Assembly (NCBI RefSeq): GCF_003417535.1
Contig: NZ_QVLS01000012.1
Location: 62,001 to 126,000, forward strand
From: Hydrogenophaga borbori
GTDB taxonomy: Bacteria > Pseudomonadota > Gammaproteobacteria > Burkholderiales > Burkholderiaceae_C
Length of the DNA: 64,000 nucleotides
Direction of reading: 5' to 3'
Positions within the stretch are counted from its first letter, which is position 1, and every line of letters begins with the position of its first letter. Under the pieces are notes generated by a model. That model searched no databases, was not told the origin of the DNA, and was given only the letters and a program-made list of their open reading frames with translations. Both the position numbers and the translations under genes were made by a program. Below, piece after piece: positions 20,911 to 30,531 of this stretch.

Positions 20911-22407
20911 ATGATCGACAAACTCAGCTGGGTCGCGGCCTACCCGGAAATTCTGTTGGCGGTGATGACCTGCGTCATTGCGCTGGCCGACCTCGCGGTC
21001 AAGACGCCGCTGCGCGGCAGCACCTACGCGCTGACCCTGCTCACCCTGGCCGTCGTCGCGGTGTTCCTCGGTGTGGCCGGCGCCTCGGGCACCACCATCG
21101 AGGGCTTTGGCGGCATGATCGTCAGCGACCCCATGGGCAACTGGCTCAAGTGCTTCGCCACCATCGCGCTGATGGCCACGCTGGTCTACGGCCGCGCCTA
21201 CGCCGGCGCGCGCGACATGCTGCGCGGTGGCGAGCTGTTCAGCCTGAGCCTGTTCGCGCTGCTGGGCATGTTCGTGATGATCTCGGGCCACAACTTCCTG
21301 GTGATCTACCTGGGCCTGGAACTGCTCACGCTCTCCAGCTACGCGCTGGTGGCGCTGCGCCGCGACGACACCGCCGCGACCGAAGCCGCCATGAAGTACT
21401 TTGTGCTGGGCGCGCTGGCCAGCGGCTTCCTGCTCTATGGCCTGTCCATGGTCTACGGTGCCACGGGCTCGCTCGACATCGGCCAGGTGATGGCGTCCAT
21501 CGCCGGCGGCGAGGCCACGCTCAAGGGCTCCGTCCAGGTGCTGGTGCTGGGCCTGGTGTTCGTGGTCGCGGGCCTGGCCTTCAAGCTGGGCGTGGCGCCG
21601 TTCCACATGTGGGTGCCCGACGTGTACCACGGCGCTCCCACGTCCATCACGCTGCTCATCGGCGGCGCGCCCAAGCTGGCCGCCTTCGCCATCGTGATCC
21701 GCCTGCTCGTCGAAGGCCTGCAGCCGCTGGCCATGGACTGGCAGCAAATGCTGGCCGTGCTGGCCGTGCTCTCGCTGCTGGTGGGCAACCTGGCCGCCAT
21801 CGCGCAGAGCAACCTCAAGCGCATGCTGGCCTTCTCCACCATCGCGCAGATGGGCTTTCTCATGCTGGGCCTGATGGCCGGCGTGTCCGGCGGCGACGGC
21901 AGCAACATGGCCAATGCCTACAGCTCGTCCATGTTCTACGTGGTGACCTACGTGCTCACCACGCTGGGCACCTTCGGCGTGATCATCCTGCTGTCGCGCG
22001 CGGGCTTCGAGTCCGACACCATCCAGGACCTGGCCGGCCTGAACCAGCGCAGCCCCCTGTACGCCGGCGTCATGGCGGCCTGCATGTTCTCGCTGGCCGG
22101 CGTGCCGCCGCTGGTGGGCTTCTATGCCAAGCTCTCGGTGCTGCAGGCGCTGCTGGCCTCGCCCAGCGCCTTCCACGTCGGCCTGGCCGTGTTCGCGGTG
22201 GTGATGTCGCTGATCGGCGCCTTCTACTACCTGCGCCTGGTCAAGGTGATGTACTTCGACGCGCCCACACAGACCGCGCCCATCGAAGCCGGCCTGGACG
22301 TGCGCTCGGTGCTGTCGGTGAACGGCGCGCTGGTGCTGATCCTGGGCATCGTGCCGGGCGGCCTCATGGCCCTGTGCGCGCAGGCGGTGGCGGCCCTGTT
22401 CGCCTGA
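20911..22407 (+). CDS. nuoN: NADH:quinone oxidoreductase subunit N
   Basis: The 498-residue ND2-type antiporter subunit is the last of the three related pumps. The family block YLGLELLTLSSYALVALRRDD and the conserved lysine region FKLGVAPFHMWVPDVYHGAPT are present. Fourteen helices are expected. It completes the set nuoA to nuoN without insertion or rearrangement. Confidence 0.96.
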   Translation: MIDKLSWVAAYPEILLAVMTCVIALADLAVKTPLRGSTYALTLLTLAVVAVFLGVAGASGTTIEGFGGMIVSDPMGNWLKCFATIALMATLVYGRAYAGARDMLRGGELFSLSLFALLGMFVMISGHNFLVIYLGLELLTLSSYALVALRRDDTAATEAAMKYFVLGALASGFLLYGLSMVYGATGSLDIGQVMASIAGGEATLKGSVQVLVLGLVFVVAGLAFKLGVAPFHMWVPDVYHGAPTSITLLIGGAPKLAAFAIVIRLLVEGLQPLAMDWQQMLAVLAVLSLLVGNLAAIAQSNLKRMLAFSTIAQMGFLMLGLMAGVSGGDGSNMANAYSSSMFYVVTYVLTTLGTFGVIILLSRAGFESDTIQDLAGLNQRSPLYAGVMAACMFSLAGVPPLVGFYAKLSVLQALLASPSAFHVGLAVFAVVMSLIGAFYYLRLVKVMYFDAPTQTAPIEAGLDVRSVLSVNGALVLILGIVPGGLMALCAQAVAALFA

Positions 22408-22456
22408 GACCGCGGCGCGGGGAACCCTCGCGCGCCGGACCGCTCACACCGTCGCC

Positions 22457-22762
22457 ATGAACCAAACCGCTCTGATCTGGCTGGTGCTGGCGGCCGCCCT
22501 GGTGGCCGCGAACCTGCCCTTCGTCAACAACCGCTGGCTCGCGGTGCTGCCGCGCGCGAAGCCCAAGACGCTGTGGCTGCGGCTGCTCGAACTCGTGCTG
22601 CTGTACTTCGCCGTCGGGGCCCTGGGCCTGGCCCTGGAGCAGCGCGTGGGCCAGATCTATCCGCAGGGCTGGGAGTTCTACGCCACCACGGCGAGCCTGT
22701 TCCTCACGCTGGCTTTCCCCGGCTTCGTGTACCGCTACCTCTACAAGCGCCGCGGTGGATGA
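22457..22762 (+). CDS. DUF2818 family small membrane protein
   Basis: The 101-residue protein has three hydrophobic segments (residues about 5-22, 43-60 and 75-92) and a basic C-terminus ending YKRRGG. It fits DUF2818, a family found directly after nuoN in Burkholderiales. The invariant-looking motif ANLPFVNNRWLAVLP follows the first helix. Its position suggests a role in assembly or stability of complex I, but no function is established. Its stop overlaps the GTG start of the next gene by eight bases. Confidence 0.8.
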   Translation: MNQTALIWLVLAAALVAANLPFVNNRWLAVLPRAKPKTLWLRLLELVLLYFAVGALGLALEQRVGQIYPQGWEFYATTASLFLTLAFPGFVYRYLYKRRGG

Positions 22763-23336
22763 CCCTCACCTGACCGAAGTGCCGCTGGCGCGCACCGAGT
22801 TGCTGCGCGGGCATTTCCTGCACGTGGTGCGCGACAGCGTGCGCCTGCCCACGGGCGCCGAGGCCACGCGCGAATTCGTGCTGCACCCGGGCGCGGTGAT
22901 GGTGATCCCTGTGCTGGACGATGGCCGCGTGGTGCTGGAGCGCCAGTACCGCCACCCCATGGGGGCCGTCATGGTGGAGTTTCCCGCCGGCAAGCTCGAC
23001 GCGGGCGAGGGCAGCCTGGCCTGCGCGCGGCGCGAGTTGCGCGAGGAGACCGGCTACTCGGCCCGGCAATGGGCCTTCGCGGGCCGCCTGGCGCCCACCA
23101 TCGCGTACTCCGACGAGGTCATCGACGTCTGGTTCGCCCGCGGCCTGAGCCTGGGCGAGCGCGCGCTCGACGACGGCGAGGCGCTGGACGTCTTCGCCGC
23201 CACGCCGGCCGACCTGCAGGCCTGGTGCCGCGACGGCCGGGTCATCGACAGCAAGACCTTGGTGGGCATGCTGTGGCTGCAGAATGTGCTCAGTGGCCAA
23301 TGGGTCTTGGACTGGCAGGATAATTGCGCTCCATGA
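22755..23336 (+). CDS. NUDIX hydrolase, ADP-ribose pyrophosphatase-like
   Basis: The 193-residue protein has a complete Nudix box, GKLDAGEGSLACARRELREE followed by TGY, that binds the divalent metals for pyrophosphate-bond hydrolysis. The preceding VLERQYRHPMGAVMVEFPAG segment is characteristic of the ADP-ribose/ADP-sugar pyrophosphatase branch. The GTG at 22755 is taken as start because it overlaps the DUF2818 stop and gives the usual length. The gene is probably translated from the tail of the nuo transcript. Breaking down ADP-ribose from NAD turnover next to an NADH-consuming complex is plausible but unproved. Confidence 0.87.
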   Translation: MDDPHLTEVPLARTELLRGHFLHVVRDSVRLPTGAEATREFVLHPGAVMVIPVLDDGRVVLERQYRHPMGAVMVEFPAGKLDAGEGSLACARRELREETGYSARQWAFAGRLAPTIAYSDEVIDVWFARGLSLGERALDDGEALDVFAATPADLQAWCRDGRVIDSKTLVGMLWLQNVLSGQWVLDWQDNCAP

Positions 23337-23803
23337 AGGTGCTCGATCTGCAATGCGCCCACCAGCACGTGTTCGAGGGCTGGTTCGGCTCCGAAGACGA
23401 TTTTCACCAGCAGCTGGAGCGCGGGCTGGTGAGTTGCCCGCTGTGCGGTGATCAGCGCGTCGAGAAAAAGCTCTCGGCGCCGCGCCTGAACCTGCGCGCG
23501 GGCCGCGACGCACCGGGCGCGGCCCATAGGCCCGAAGGTCTCACGCTGAGCAACCACCCCGCACAGGCCGAACTGGCCGAGCTGCAGGCGCGCATGCTCA
23601 AGGCCATGCGCGAGATCATGGTCAACACCGAGGACGTGGGCGAGCGCTTCGCTGAGCAGGCCCGCGCCATGCACCACGGCGAGATCGAGCGCCGCAACAT
23701 CCGCGGCCAGACCAGCGCGGCCGTGGCGCTGGAGCTGCTGGAAGAGGGCGTGGAGGTGATGCCACTGCCCCTGCTGCCGGCGGTCAAGGACACCTTGCAG
23801 TAA
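23333..23803 (+). CDS. DUF1178 family protein with a zinc-ribbon-like N-terminus
   Basis: The 156-residue product starts MKVLDLQCAHQHVFEGWFGS and has a second CPLCGD pair near residue 36, giving a rubredoxin/zinc-ribbon-like knuckle. The C-terminal half holds GERFAEQARAMHHGEIERRNIRG, the conserved block of DUF1178. The start at 23333 overlaps the NUDIX stop (ATGA), so I prefer it over the TTG nine bases upstream. No function is known. It closes the conserved nuoN-DUF2818-NUDIX-DUF1178 block and is followed by a hairpin. Confidence 0.82.
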   Translation: MKVLDLQCAHQHVFEGWFGSEDDFHQQLERGLVSCPLCGDQRVEKKLSAPRLNLRAGRDAPGAAHRPEGLTLSNHPAQAELAELQARMLKAMREIMVNTEDVGERFAEQARAMHHGEIERRNIRGQTSAAVALELLEEGVEVMPLPLLPAVKDTLQ

Positions 23804-23834
23804 GCCCCTGGGCCCGAGCGGTCGGACATGAAGA

Positions 23835-23856
23835 AAGGGCGCCCCCGGGCGCCCTT
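23835..23856. terminator. hairpin between convergent DUF1178 and gdhA genes
   Basis: AAGGGCGCC pairs perfectly with GGCGCCCTT around a four-base loop. It lies between two converging genes and could work on both strands. T tracts are short on either side, so efficiency is uncertain. Confidence 0.55.
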
Positions 23857-23880
23857 CGTGTTGGCGGGTACCCCCGGGGT

Positions 23881-25185
<1,305 letters not shown>

Positions 25186-25354
25186 GGTGGGTCCTTCGAT
25201 GGGGCATGGCCGCTGCGGGGCCACGGCGCCAATCACTGTACGCAGCGCCCCGGCGCTTGTCCAAGGCGGGCTGAGGATGGCTCCATGCCTGCGCTGCATG
25301 GCCTTGGCCGGCCGGTGCTAGCATCCGCCGGCCTGCTAACAGGAGGGAGGCAAG

Positions 25355-26533
25355 ATGAACAACATCGATAGGCTGGGTGAGGCGCCGGGCGCACAGGACG
25401 CGCGGCCCCAGGTGCAGACGTTGCCGATCCGTTTCACCGGCTCGGGCAGCGAGTACTTCCGCATCTGGATCGTGAACCTGTTGCTGGTCCTGGTGACGTT
25501 CACGCTGTACTGGCCCTTCGCGCGGGCGCGGCGCCTCACGTATTTCCAGAACAACACCCTGGTGGGCGATGACCCGCTGGGTTTTCACGCCAATCCCTGG
25601 AAAATGTTCCGCGGCTACCTGGTGGTGGCGCTGTTCGGCCTGGCCTATGGCGTCACCTCGGAAACGGCGCCGCTGGTGGCCGGTGCCATCTTCCTGGTGT
25701 TCGCCCTGCTGTGGCCGGCGCTGTGGCGGGCCTCGCTGCAGTTTCGTCTGCGCAACACCAGCTGGCGCGGCGTGCGCCTGAGCTTCGAGGGCGACCTCAA
25801 GGGCGCCTACCTGGCCTTCGCGCCGCTGCTGCTGCCGGTGCTGGGCTTCGTGGCCCTGGGCCTGAACGCGCCCGACCTGGCACCCGGCGAGGGCGCCTCG
25901 CCCGAGGAGCGGCGGCGCATGGGCCTGCTGTTCCTGGGCGTGATGGCGCTGTTCGCGCTGGTCATGCCCTGGTGCCTGGCGCGCATCAAGCAGTACCAGC
26001 ACGGCGGCTACCGCTTCGCCGGCGAGCGCACCGAGCTGCGCGCCGGTGTGCGCCAGTTCTACGGGCTTGGCCTGCGCTCCGGCGGCGTGATGCTGCTGGT
26101 GTTGCTGATCGTGGGCGCCATCGCAGCCTTGGGCGTGGGGCTGGCGGGGCGCACGGCGGCCGGCGTGCTGATGCTGAGCGGCGCCGTGGCGCTGGGCTAT
26201 CTGCTGTTCCCCATGCTGGTGGTGACCCACTACACCGCCGCGCTGCAGAACCTGGTGTGGCAGAACACCCGCAGCCGCAACACGCGCTTTCGCAGCGGGC
26301 TGGGCTTTGGCGCGCTGGCGCGCGTGACGGCGGTGAACTGGCTGCTGATCGCGCTGACCCTGGGCTTGTACTGGCCGTTCGCCCAGGTGCGCCTGGCGCG
26401 CGCCCGGCTGGAAGCCATGGCCCTGCAGGTCAAGGGCTCGGTGAACGACTGGCTGGCGCACGCGCAGCGGCGCGACGTCGGCCCGCTGGGCGACGCCGCG
26501 GGCGACTTCTTCGGCATCGACATGGGGTTGTGA
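25355..26533 (+). CDS. YjgN/DUF898 family membrane protein
   Basis: The 392-residue protein carries the DUF898 pattern twice: FTGSGSEYFRIWIVNLLLVLV followed by TLYWPFARARRLTYF near the N-terminus, and TAVNWLLIALTLGLYWPFAQ near residue 340. Several further hydrophobic helices lie between. The family is found in the inner membrane and has no settled function. Upstream is an AGGAGGGAGG ribosome-binding site. The gene runs directly into an M48 peptidase gene six bases later, an association repeated in many proteobacteria, so the peptidase may act on or with this protein. Confidence 0.82.
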   Translation: MNNIDRLGEAPGAQDARPQVQTLPIRFTGSGSEYFRIWIVNLLLVLVTFTLYWPFARARRLTYFQNNTLVGDDPLGFHANPWKMFRGYLVVALFGLAYGVTSETAPLVAGAIFLVFALLWPALWRASLQFRLRNTSWRGVRLSFEGDLKGAYLAFAPLLLPVLGFVALGLNAPDLAPGEGASPEERRRMGLLFLGVMALFALVMPWCLARIKQYQHGGYRFAGERTELRAGVRQFYGLGLRSGGVMLLVLLIVGAIAALGVGLAGRTAAGVLMLSGAVALGYLLFPMLVVTHYTAALQNLVWQNTRSRNTRFRSGLGFGALARVTAVNWLLIALTLGLYWPFAQVRLARARLEAMALQVKGSVNDWLAHAQRRDVGPLGDAAGDFFGIDMGL

Positions 26534-26539
26534 GCCGGC

Positions 26540-27595
26540 ATGGGTGAGCCGCTGTCCACGCGCTGGTTCGATGGCCGCAGCCCGCGCGGGCGCGCGGTGC
26601 AGTTGCGCGTCGAGGGCGATGAACTGGTGCTGGAGCCGCTGGACGCCGAGCGCGCGGAGCCGCCGCGGCGCTACCGCCTGCGCGAGGTGCGCTGGCCCGA
26701 GCGCCGCACGCACGGCCAGCGCCAGACCGAGCTGCCCGACGGCGGCCTGATCCAGCACGCCGACGCCGGCGGCTGGGACGCCTGGTGGGCCGCCCAGGGC
26801 CTGCGCGAGTCCTGGGTGGTGGGCTGGCAGCAGAGCTGGCGCGCCGCCACCGCGGCGGCGGTGGGTGCCGTCGTGGTGCTGCTGGCGAGCTGGTTCTGGG
26901 GCGTGCCCCTGGCCAGCCAGTTCGTCGCGCAGCGCCTGCCGGTGGCGCTGGACGAGCGCATCGGCCGCGACGGCCTGGCCCAACTCGACCGCGCGCTGCT
27001 CAAGCCCACGCGCCTGGACGAGGCGCGGCGCCAGGCGATCGAACGGCGCTGGCGGGCCTTCGTCGAGCGCGCCCACCCAGAAGGCGACGCGCCCGCCTGG
27101 CGCCTGTCGTTCCGGCACGCGCCCGAGCTGGGCCCCAACGCCCTGGCCCTGCCGGGCGGGCAGATGATCGTCACCGACCAGCTGGTCGAGCTGCTGCACG
27201 ACCGGCCCGACGCGCTGACGGGCGTGCTGGCGCACGAGCTGGGCCACGTGCGCCACCGCGACGGCCTGGACATGCTGGTGCGCGCCAGCCTGCTGAGCGC
27301 CATCGTGGGCGTGGTCTTCGGCGACGCCAGCGGCTTCATCGCCAGCGTGCCAGCGGCGCTGCTGACCCAGTCCTACTCGCGCGACGTGGAGCGCCGCGCC
27401 GACGCCTACGCGGCCGAGCGGCTGGACCGCGCGGGCCTGTCGCCGGCCGTGATGGTCACGCTGTTCGAGCGCCTGGCCACCGCACGAAAAGACAAGGACC
27501 GCGACGCCGGCGGCGTGCTGCCGATCGCGTTGGCCAGCCACCCGGCGGACGAGGATCGCATCCGCTTCTTCCGCGAGTGGACGCCCGGGCGCTGA
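26540..27595 (+). CDS. M48 family zinc metallopeptidase
   Basis: The 351-residue protein has the zinc motif HELGH at residues 232-236 (LAHELGHVRHRDG), with a third ligand likely in the glutamate-rich SRDVERRADAYAAERL about 60 residues later. One clear membrane helix precedes the catalytic domain (residues about 108-130, AVGAVVVLLASWFWGVPL). The N-terminal 90 residues form a small basic beta-rich segment seen in the YjgN-linked members of this group. It should be an inner-membrane peptidase with its active domain at the membrane surface. The substrate is unknown. Confidence 0.87.
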   Translation: MGEPLSTRWFDGRSPRGRAVQLRVEGDELVLEPLDAERAEPPRRYRLREVRWPERRTHGQRQTELPDGGLIQHADAGGWDAWWAAQGLRESWVVGWQQSWRAATAAAVGAVVVLLASWFWGVPLASQFVAQRLPVALDERIGRDGLAQLDRALLKPTRLDEARRQAIERRWRAFVERAHPEGDAPAWRLSFRHAPELGPNALALPGGQMIVTDQLVELLHDRPDALTGVLAHELGHVRHRDGLDMLVRASLLSAIVGVVFGDASGFIASVPAALLTQSYSRDVERRADAYAAERLDRAGLSPAVMVTLFERLATARKDKDRDAGGVLPIALASHPADEDRIRFFREWTPGR

Positions 27596-27629
27596 GGCCG
27601 GGTCCCGGGCTCGGGCACGCCGGTGGCCC

Positions 27630-29411
27630 TCAGGCGTTGAACTGCAGGGCCGCCAGGCCCGCGTACACGCCGCCGCGCGCCACCAGCTCGGCGTGCGTGC
27701 CCTGCTCGACCAGGCGGCCGTGGTCCATCACCACAATGCGGTCGGCGCGCTGCACCGTGGCCAGCCGGTGGGCGATGACCAGGGTGGTGCGGTTGCGCAT
27801 GGCGGCCTCCAGCGCCGCCTGTACCACGCGCTCGCTCTGCGCGTCCAGCGCGCTGGTGGCCTCGTCCAGCAGCAGCAGCGGCGGGTTCTTCAGCATGGCG
27901 CGTGCGATGGCGATGCGCTGGCGCTGGCCGCCCGACAGGCGCACGCCGCGCTCGCCCAGGAAGGTGGCGTAGCCCTCGGGCAGTTGGGCGATGAACTCGT
28001 CGGCGAAGGCGGCGCGCGCGGCGGCCTTCACCGCTTCGTCGCTGGCGCCGGGCTGGCCGTAGCGGATGTTCTCCATCGCGCTGCTGGAGAAGATCACCGG
28101 GTCCTGCGGCACGATGCCGATGCGCTCACGCAGGTCCTGCAGCCGCAGGGCGTTGATCGGCGTGCCGTCGAGCACGATGCGGCCCTGCTGCGGGTCGTAG
28201 AAGCGCAGCAGCAGCGAGAACACGGTGGTCTTGCCGGCGCCGCTGGGGCCCACGATGGCCACCGTCTGCCCAGGCGCCACCGCCAGTGAAAACCCGTCCA
28301 GCGCCGCCTGCGCCGGGCGCGAGGGGTAGTGGAAGCGGACCTGCTCGAACGCCAGCGCGCTGCCGCCCGCCGGCAGCGGCGCGTCCACGGCCTTGGTGGG
28401 CGACTTCACCGGCGATTCGCTGGCCAGCAGCTCCACCAGGCGCTCGCTCGCGCCCGCGGCGCGCAGCAGGTCGCCGTACACCTCGCCCAGCACGGCCACC
28501 GCACCAGCGAAGATCACCACGTAGAACACCGCCTGACCCAGCTGCCCCGGCGACAGCTGGCCGTTCAGCACCGCCTGCGTGCCCTGGAACATGCCCCAGA
28601 GAATGAGCGCCGCGTTGGCGATGATGACGAAGGCCACCAGCGCCGCGCGCGCCTTGGTGCGGCGCACGGCGGTCTCGAACGCATGCTGGGTGGATTGCTC
28701 GAAGCGCTGGGATTCGCGTCCCTCGGCCGCGTAGCTCTGCACCGTGGGAATGGCGTTCAGCACCTCGGCCGCGATGGAGCTGGAATCGGCGATGCGGTCC
28801 TGGCTGGCGCGCGAGAGCCGGCGCACCCGGCGCCCGAACCACATGGCCGGCAGCACCACCAGCAGCACCGTGGCCAGCACGAGCACCATCACATAGGGGT
28901 GCGACCACACCAGCATCACCAGCGCGCCCAGGCCCATCACCGCGTTGCGCAGGCCCATGGAGAGCGAGGAGCCCACGACCGTCTGCACCAGCGTGGTGTC
29001 GGCCGTCAGGCGCGACAGCACCTCGCCGGTCTGCGTGGTCTCGAAGAACTGCGGGCTCTGGCGCAGCACGTGGCGGTACACCGCGTTGCGCAGGTCGGCC
29101 GTGATGCGCTCGCCGATCCAGCTGACCAGGTAGAAGCGCACGGCCGAGAACAGGCCCAGCGCCACCGCCACCCCGAACAGCGCCGCGAAATGCTCGCGCA
29201 GCGCCAGCACCTGATCGCCGCGCCCCGCTGGCACCAGGCCGTCGTCGATCAGCAGGCGCAGCGCCACCGGAAAGGCCAGCGTGGCCGCCGCCGCGAGCAC
29301 CAGGAAGAGCAGGGCCAGGCCCATCTGCAGGCGGTAGGGGCGCATGAAAGGCAGCAGCCCGGTGAGCGAACGCGGGCTCTTGCCCGAGGGGCGGTCGGAG
29401 GCGGTGGCCAT
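27630..29411 (-). CDS. MsbA-type ABC exporter, fused membrane and ATPase domains
   Basis: The 593-residue half-transporter has an N-terminal six-helix ABC exporter domain (about residues 20-320, starting [20 protein letters not shown]). The C-terminal ATPase shows Walker [10 protein letters not shown], the [14 protein letters not shown] signature, Walker [13 protein letters not shown] and the switch histidine in VIAHRLATV. It should work as a homodimer exporting a lipid or drug-like amphiphile; a lipid A/lysophospholipid role is possible but not shown. The gene is convergent with the M48 gene and has no operon partner. It starts at 29411 after a short spacer. Confidence 0.92.
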   Translation of the reverse strand: MATASDRPSGKSPRSLTGLLPFMRPYRLQMGLALLFLVLAAAATLAFPVALRLLIDDGLVPAGRGDQVLALREHFAALFGVAVALGLFSAVRFYLVSWIGERITADLRNAVYRHVLRQSPQFFETTQTGEVLSRLTADTTLVQTVVGSSLSMGLRNAVMGLGALVMLVWSHPYVMVLVLATVLLVVLPAMWFGRRVRRLSRASQDRIADSSSIAAEVLNAIPTVQSYAAEGRESQRFEQSTQHAFETAVRRTKARAALVAFVIIANAALILWGMFQGTQAVLNGQLSPGQLGQAVFYVVIFAGAVAVLGEVYGDLLRAAGASERLVELLASESPVKSPTKAVDAPLPAGGSALAFEQVRFHYPSRPAQAALDGFSLAVAPGQTVAIVGPSGAGKTTVFSLLLRFYDPQQGRIVLDGTPINALRLQDLRERIGIVPQDPVIFSSSAMENIRYGQPGASDEAVKAAARAAFADEFIAQLPEGYATFLGERGVRLSGGQRQRIAIARAMLKNPPLLLLDEATSALDAQSERVVQAALEAAMRNRTTLVIAHRLATVQRADRIVVMDHGRLVEQGTHAELVARGGVYAGLAALQFNA

Positions 29412-29590
29412 GGGGGGAGGGGACGCGGAGGTCGGTGCCGAGGTGGGTGCCTAGCTTAGGCCAAGACGCGCGCGTCGAGGGGTGGCGCCCGCCATGCGCC
29501 GATCCGGCCCGGGCCAGGACCGTTGCACCGGGCCAGGCTCCTATCGAGAGGGGAGAGGGCGGATCGAACAAGAGCCGCCGGGCGGGCGTG

Positions 29591-30067
29591 TCAACAATTC
29601 GGCATCGGCGTTTCGGCGCAATGCTCGCAGCCGGCGTTGTTTCTTGTCCTCTCCGCGCCGTTGTTTCTGCCGCAAGCGCCAAAACAAGCCGCGCTGGCTT
29701 CAAAGGCGGCCCACTTCGCCTGGCAACTGTTGTGGCGTTGTGCGGCAACGCCTCGTTGGGGCATGGGCTCAGGCGGGGGCCTTGGCGCCGCCTGCGCAGG
29801 GACCGTTGAGGTGTCGGTCTCGCCATCCGAAGCGGCATGGGTCGCGCCGGCAGAAGCCGTCGGCGCAGTGACCTCGAGGCCCTTGGCCAGATTGGGTCGG
29901 GGGACAACCACCTTTTTCGCTCCCCGCTCGGGGTCTGGCCGATCGCCAAAATGGATCTGGCCGTTGCTGTCTTTCCAGCGGTACACCTGCGCCTGAGCGA
30001 TGCCGCCACCCCATGCCAATGCCAATGCCATCGTGAGCATGAGATGGATCCAACGAACAGCGCCCAT
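29591..30067 (-). CDS. DUF4124 domain secreted protein with a cysteine-rich C-terminus
   Basis: The 158-residue product has a signal peptide ending near GIAQAQ and then the DUF4124 core VYRWKDSNGQIHFGDRPDP, a small periplasmic domain of unknown function. A Pro/Ala-rich linker follows. The last 45 residues hold six cysteines in the pattern C-x15-C-x3-C, then C-x2-C and a terminal Cys, which could form disulfides. Base composition here looks less GC-rich than in neighbouring genes. No partner gene is adjacent; it is divergent from the psiF-like gene. Confidence 0.75.
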   Translation of the reverse strand: MGAVRWIHLMLTMALALAWGGGIAQAQVYRWKDSNGQIHFGDRPDPERGAKKVVVPRPNLAKGLEVTAPTASAGATHAASDGETDTSTVPAQAAPRPPPEPMPQRGVAAQRHNSCQAKWAAFEASAACFGACGRNNGAERTRNNAGCEHCAETPMPNC

Positions 30068-30170
30068 GGTGTTCCCCCCAGAAGGCCCGGGCGATCGAAA
30101 GTCTGCATTGGGCCGATGACCGCCATGCTAGCGCAGGCCCTCTGCGCGAGCCGCTTCCTCTGCGATCCCA

Positions 30171-30199
30171 TTGCACGCTATCCCATCGCGTGATAACAA
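30171..30199 (+). promoter_or_regulatory. candidate sigma-70 promoter for the psiF-like gene
   Basis: TTGCAC at 30171-30176 and TAACAA at 30194-30199 are separated by 17 bases, about 30 bases ahead of the psiF-like start. Two or three mismatches to consensus leave it a moderate call. Confidence 0.45.
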
Positions 30200-30229
30200 T
30201 CGGCGCTCCTACACCCCCAGGAGTTCCCC

Positions 30230-30499
30230 ATGCTCACCCGCACCCTGATCCTCGCCGCCGCCCTGGCGTTCACCGCCACCGGTTCCTGGGCCGACGAGGC
30301 CACCTGCCAGGCGAAGGCGATGGAGAAGAAGCTGGCCGGCGCGGCCAAGAATTCCTTCATGACCAAGTGCAAGAAGGACGCCACGGCGGCCTGCACCATG
30401 GCCGCGGGTGAGAAGAAGCTTTCCGGCGCGGCCAAGACGAGTTTCACCAACAAGTGCGTGCGCGACGCCGTGGGCGCCGAGGACAAGAAGCCGTCCTGA
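30230..30499 (+). CDS. psiF: PsiF-repeat small periplasmic protein
   Basis: The 89-residue protein has a signal peptide cleaved after about SWADEA. Two copies of the PsiF repeat follow: CQAKAMEKKLAGAAKNSFMTKC and, less exactly, CTMAAGEKKLSGAAKTSFTNKC. The cysteines bracket each repeat. E. coli psiF was named for phosphate-starvation induction; I see no Pho box here. A good AGGAG ribosome-binding site precedes the ATG. Biochemical function is unknown. Confidence 0.85.
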   Translation: MLTRTLILAAALAFTATGSWADEATCQAKAMEKKLAGAAKNSFMTKCKKDATAACTMAAGEKKLSGAAKTSFTNKCVRDAVGAEDKKPS

Positions 30500-30531
30500 G
30501 ACCCGCTTGAGCGCGGGGCGCGCGGGCGGCC

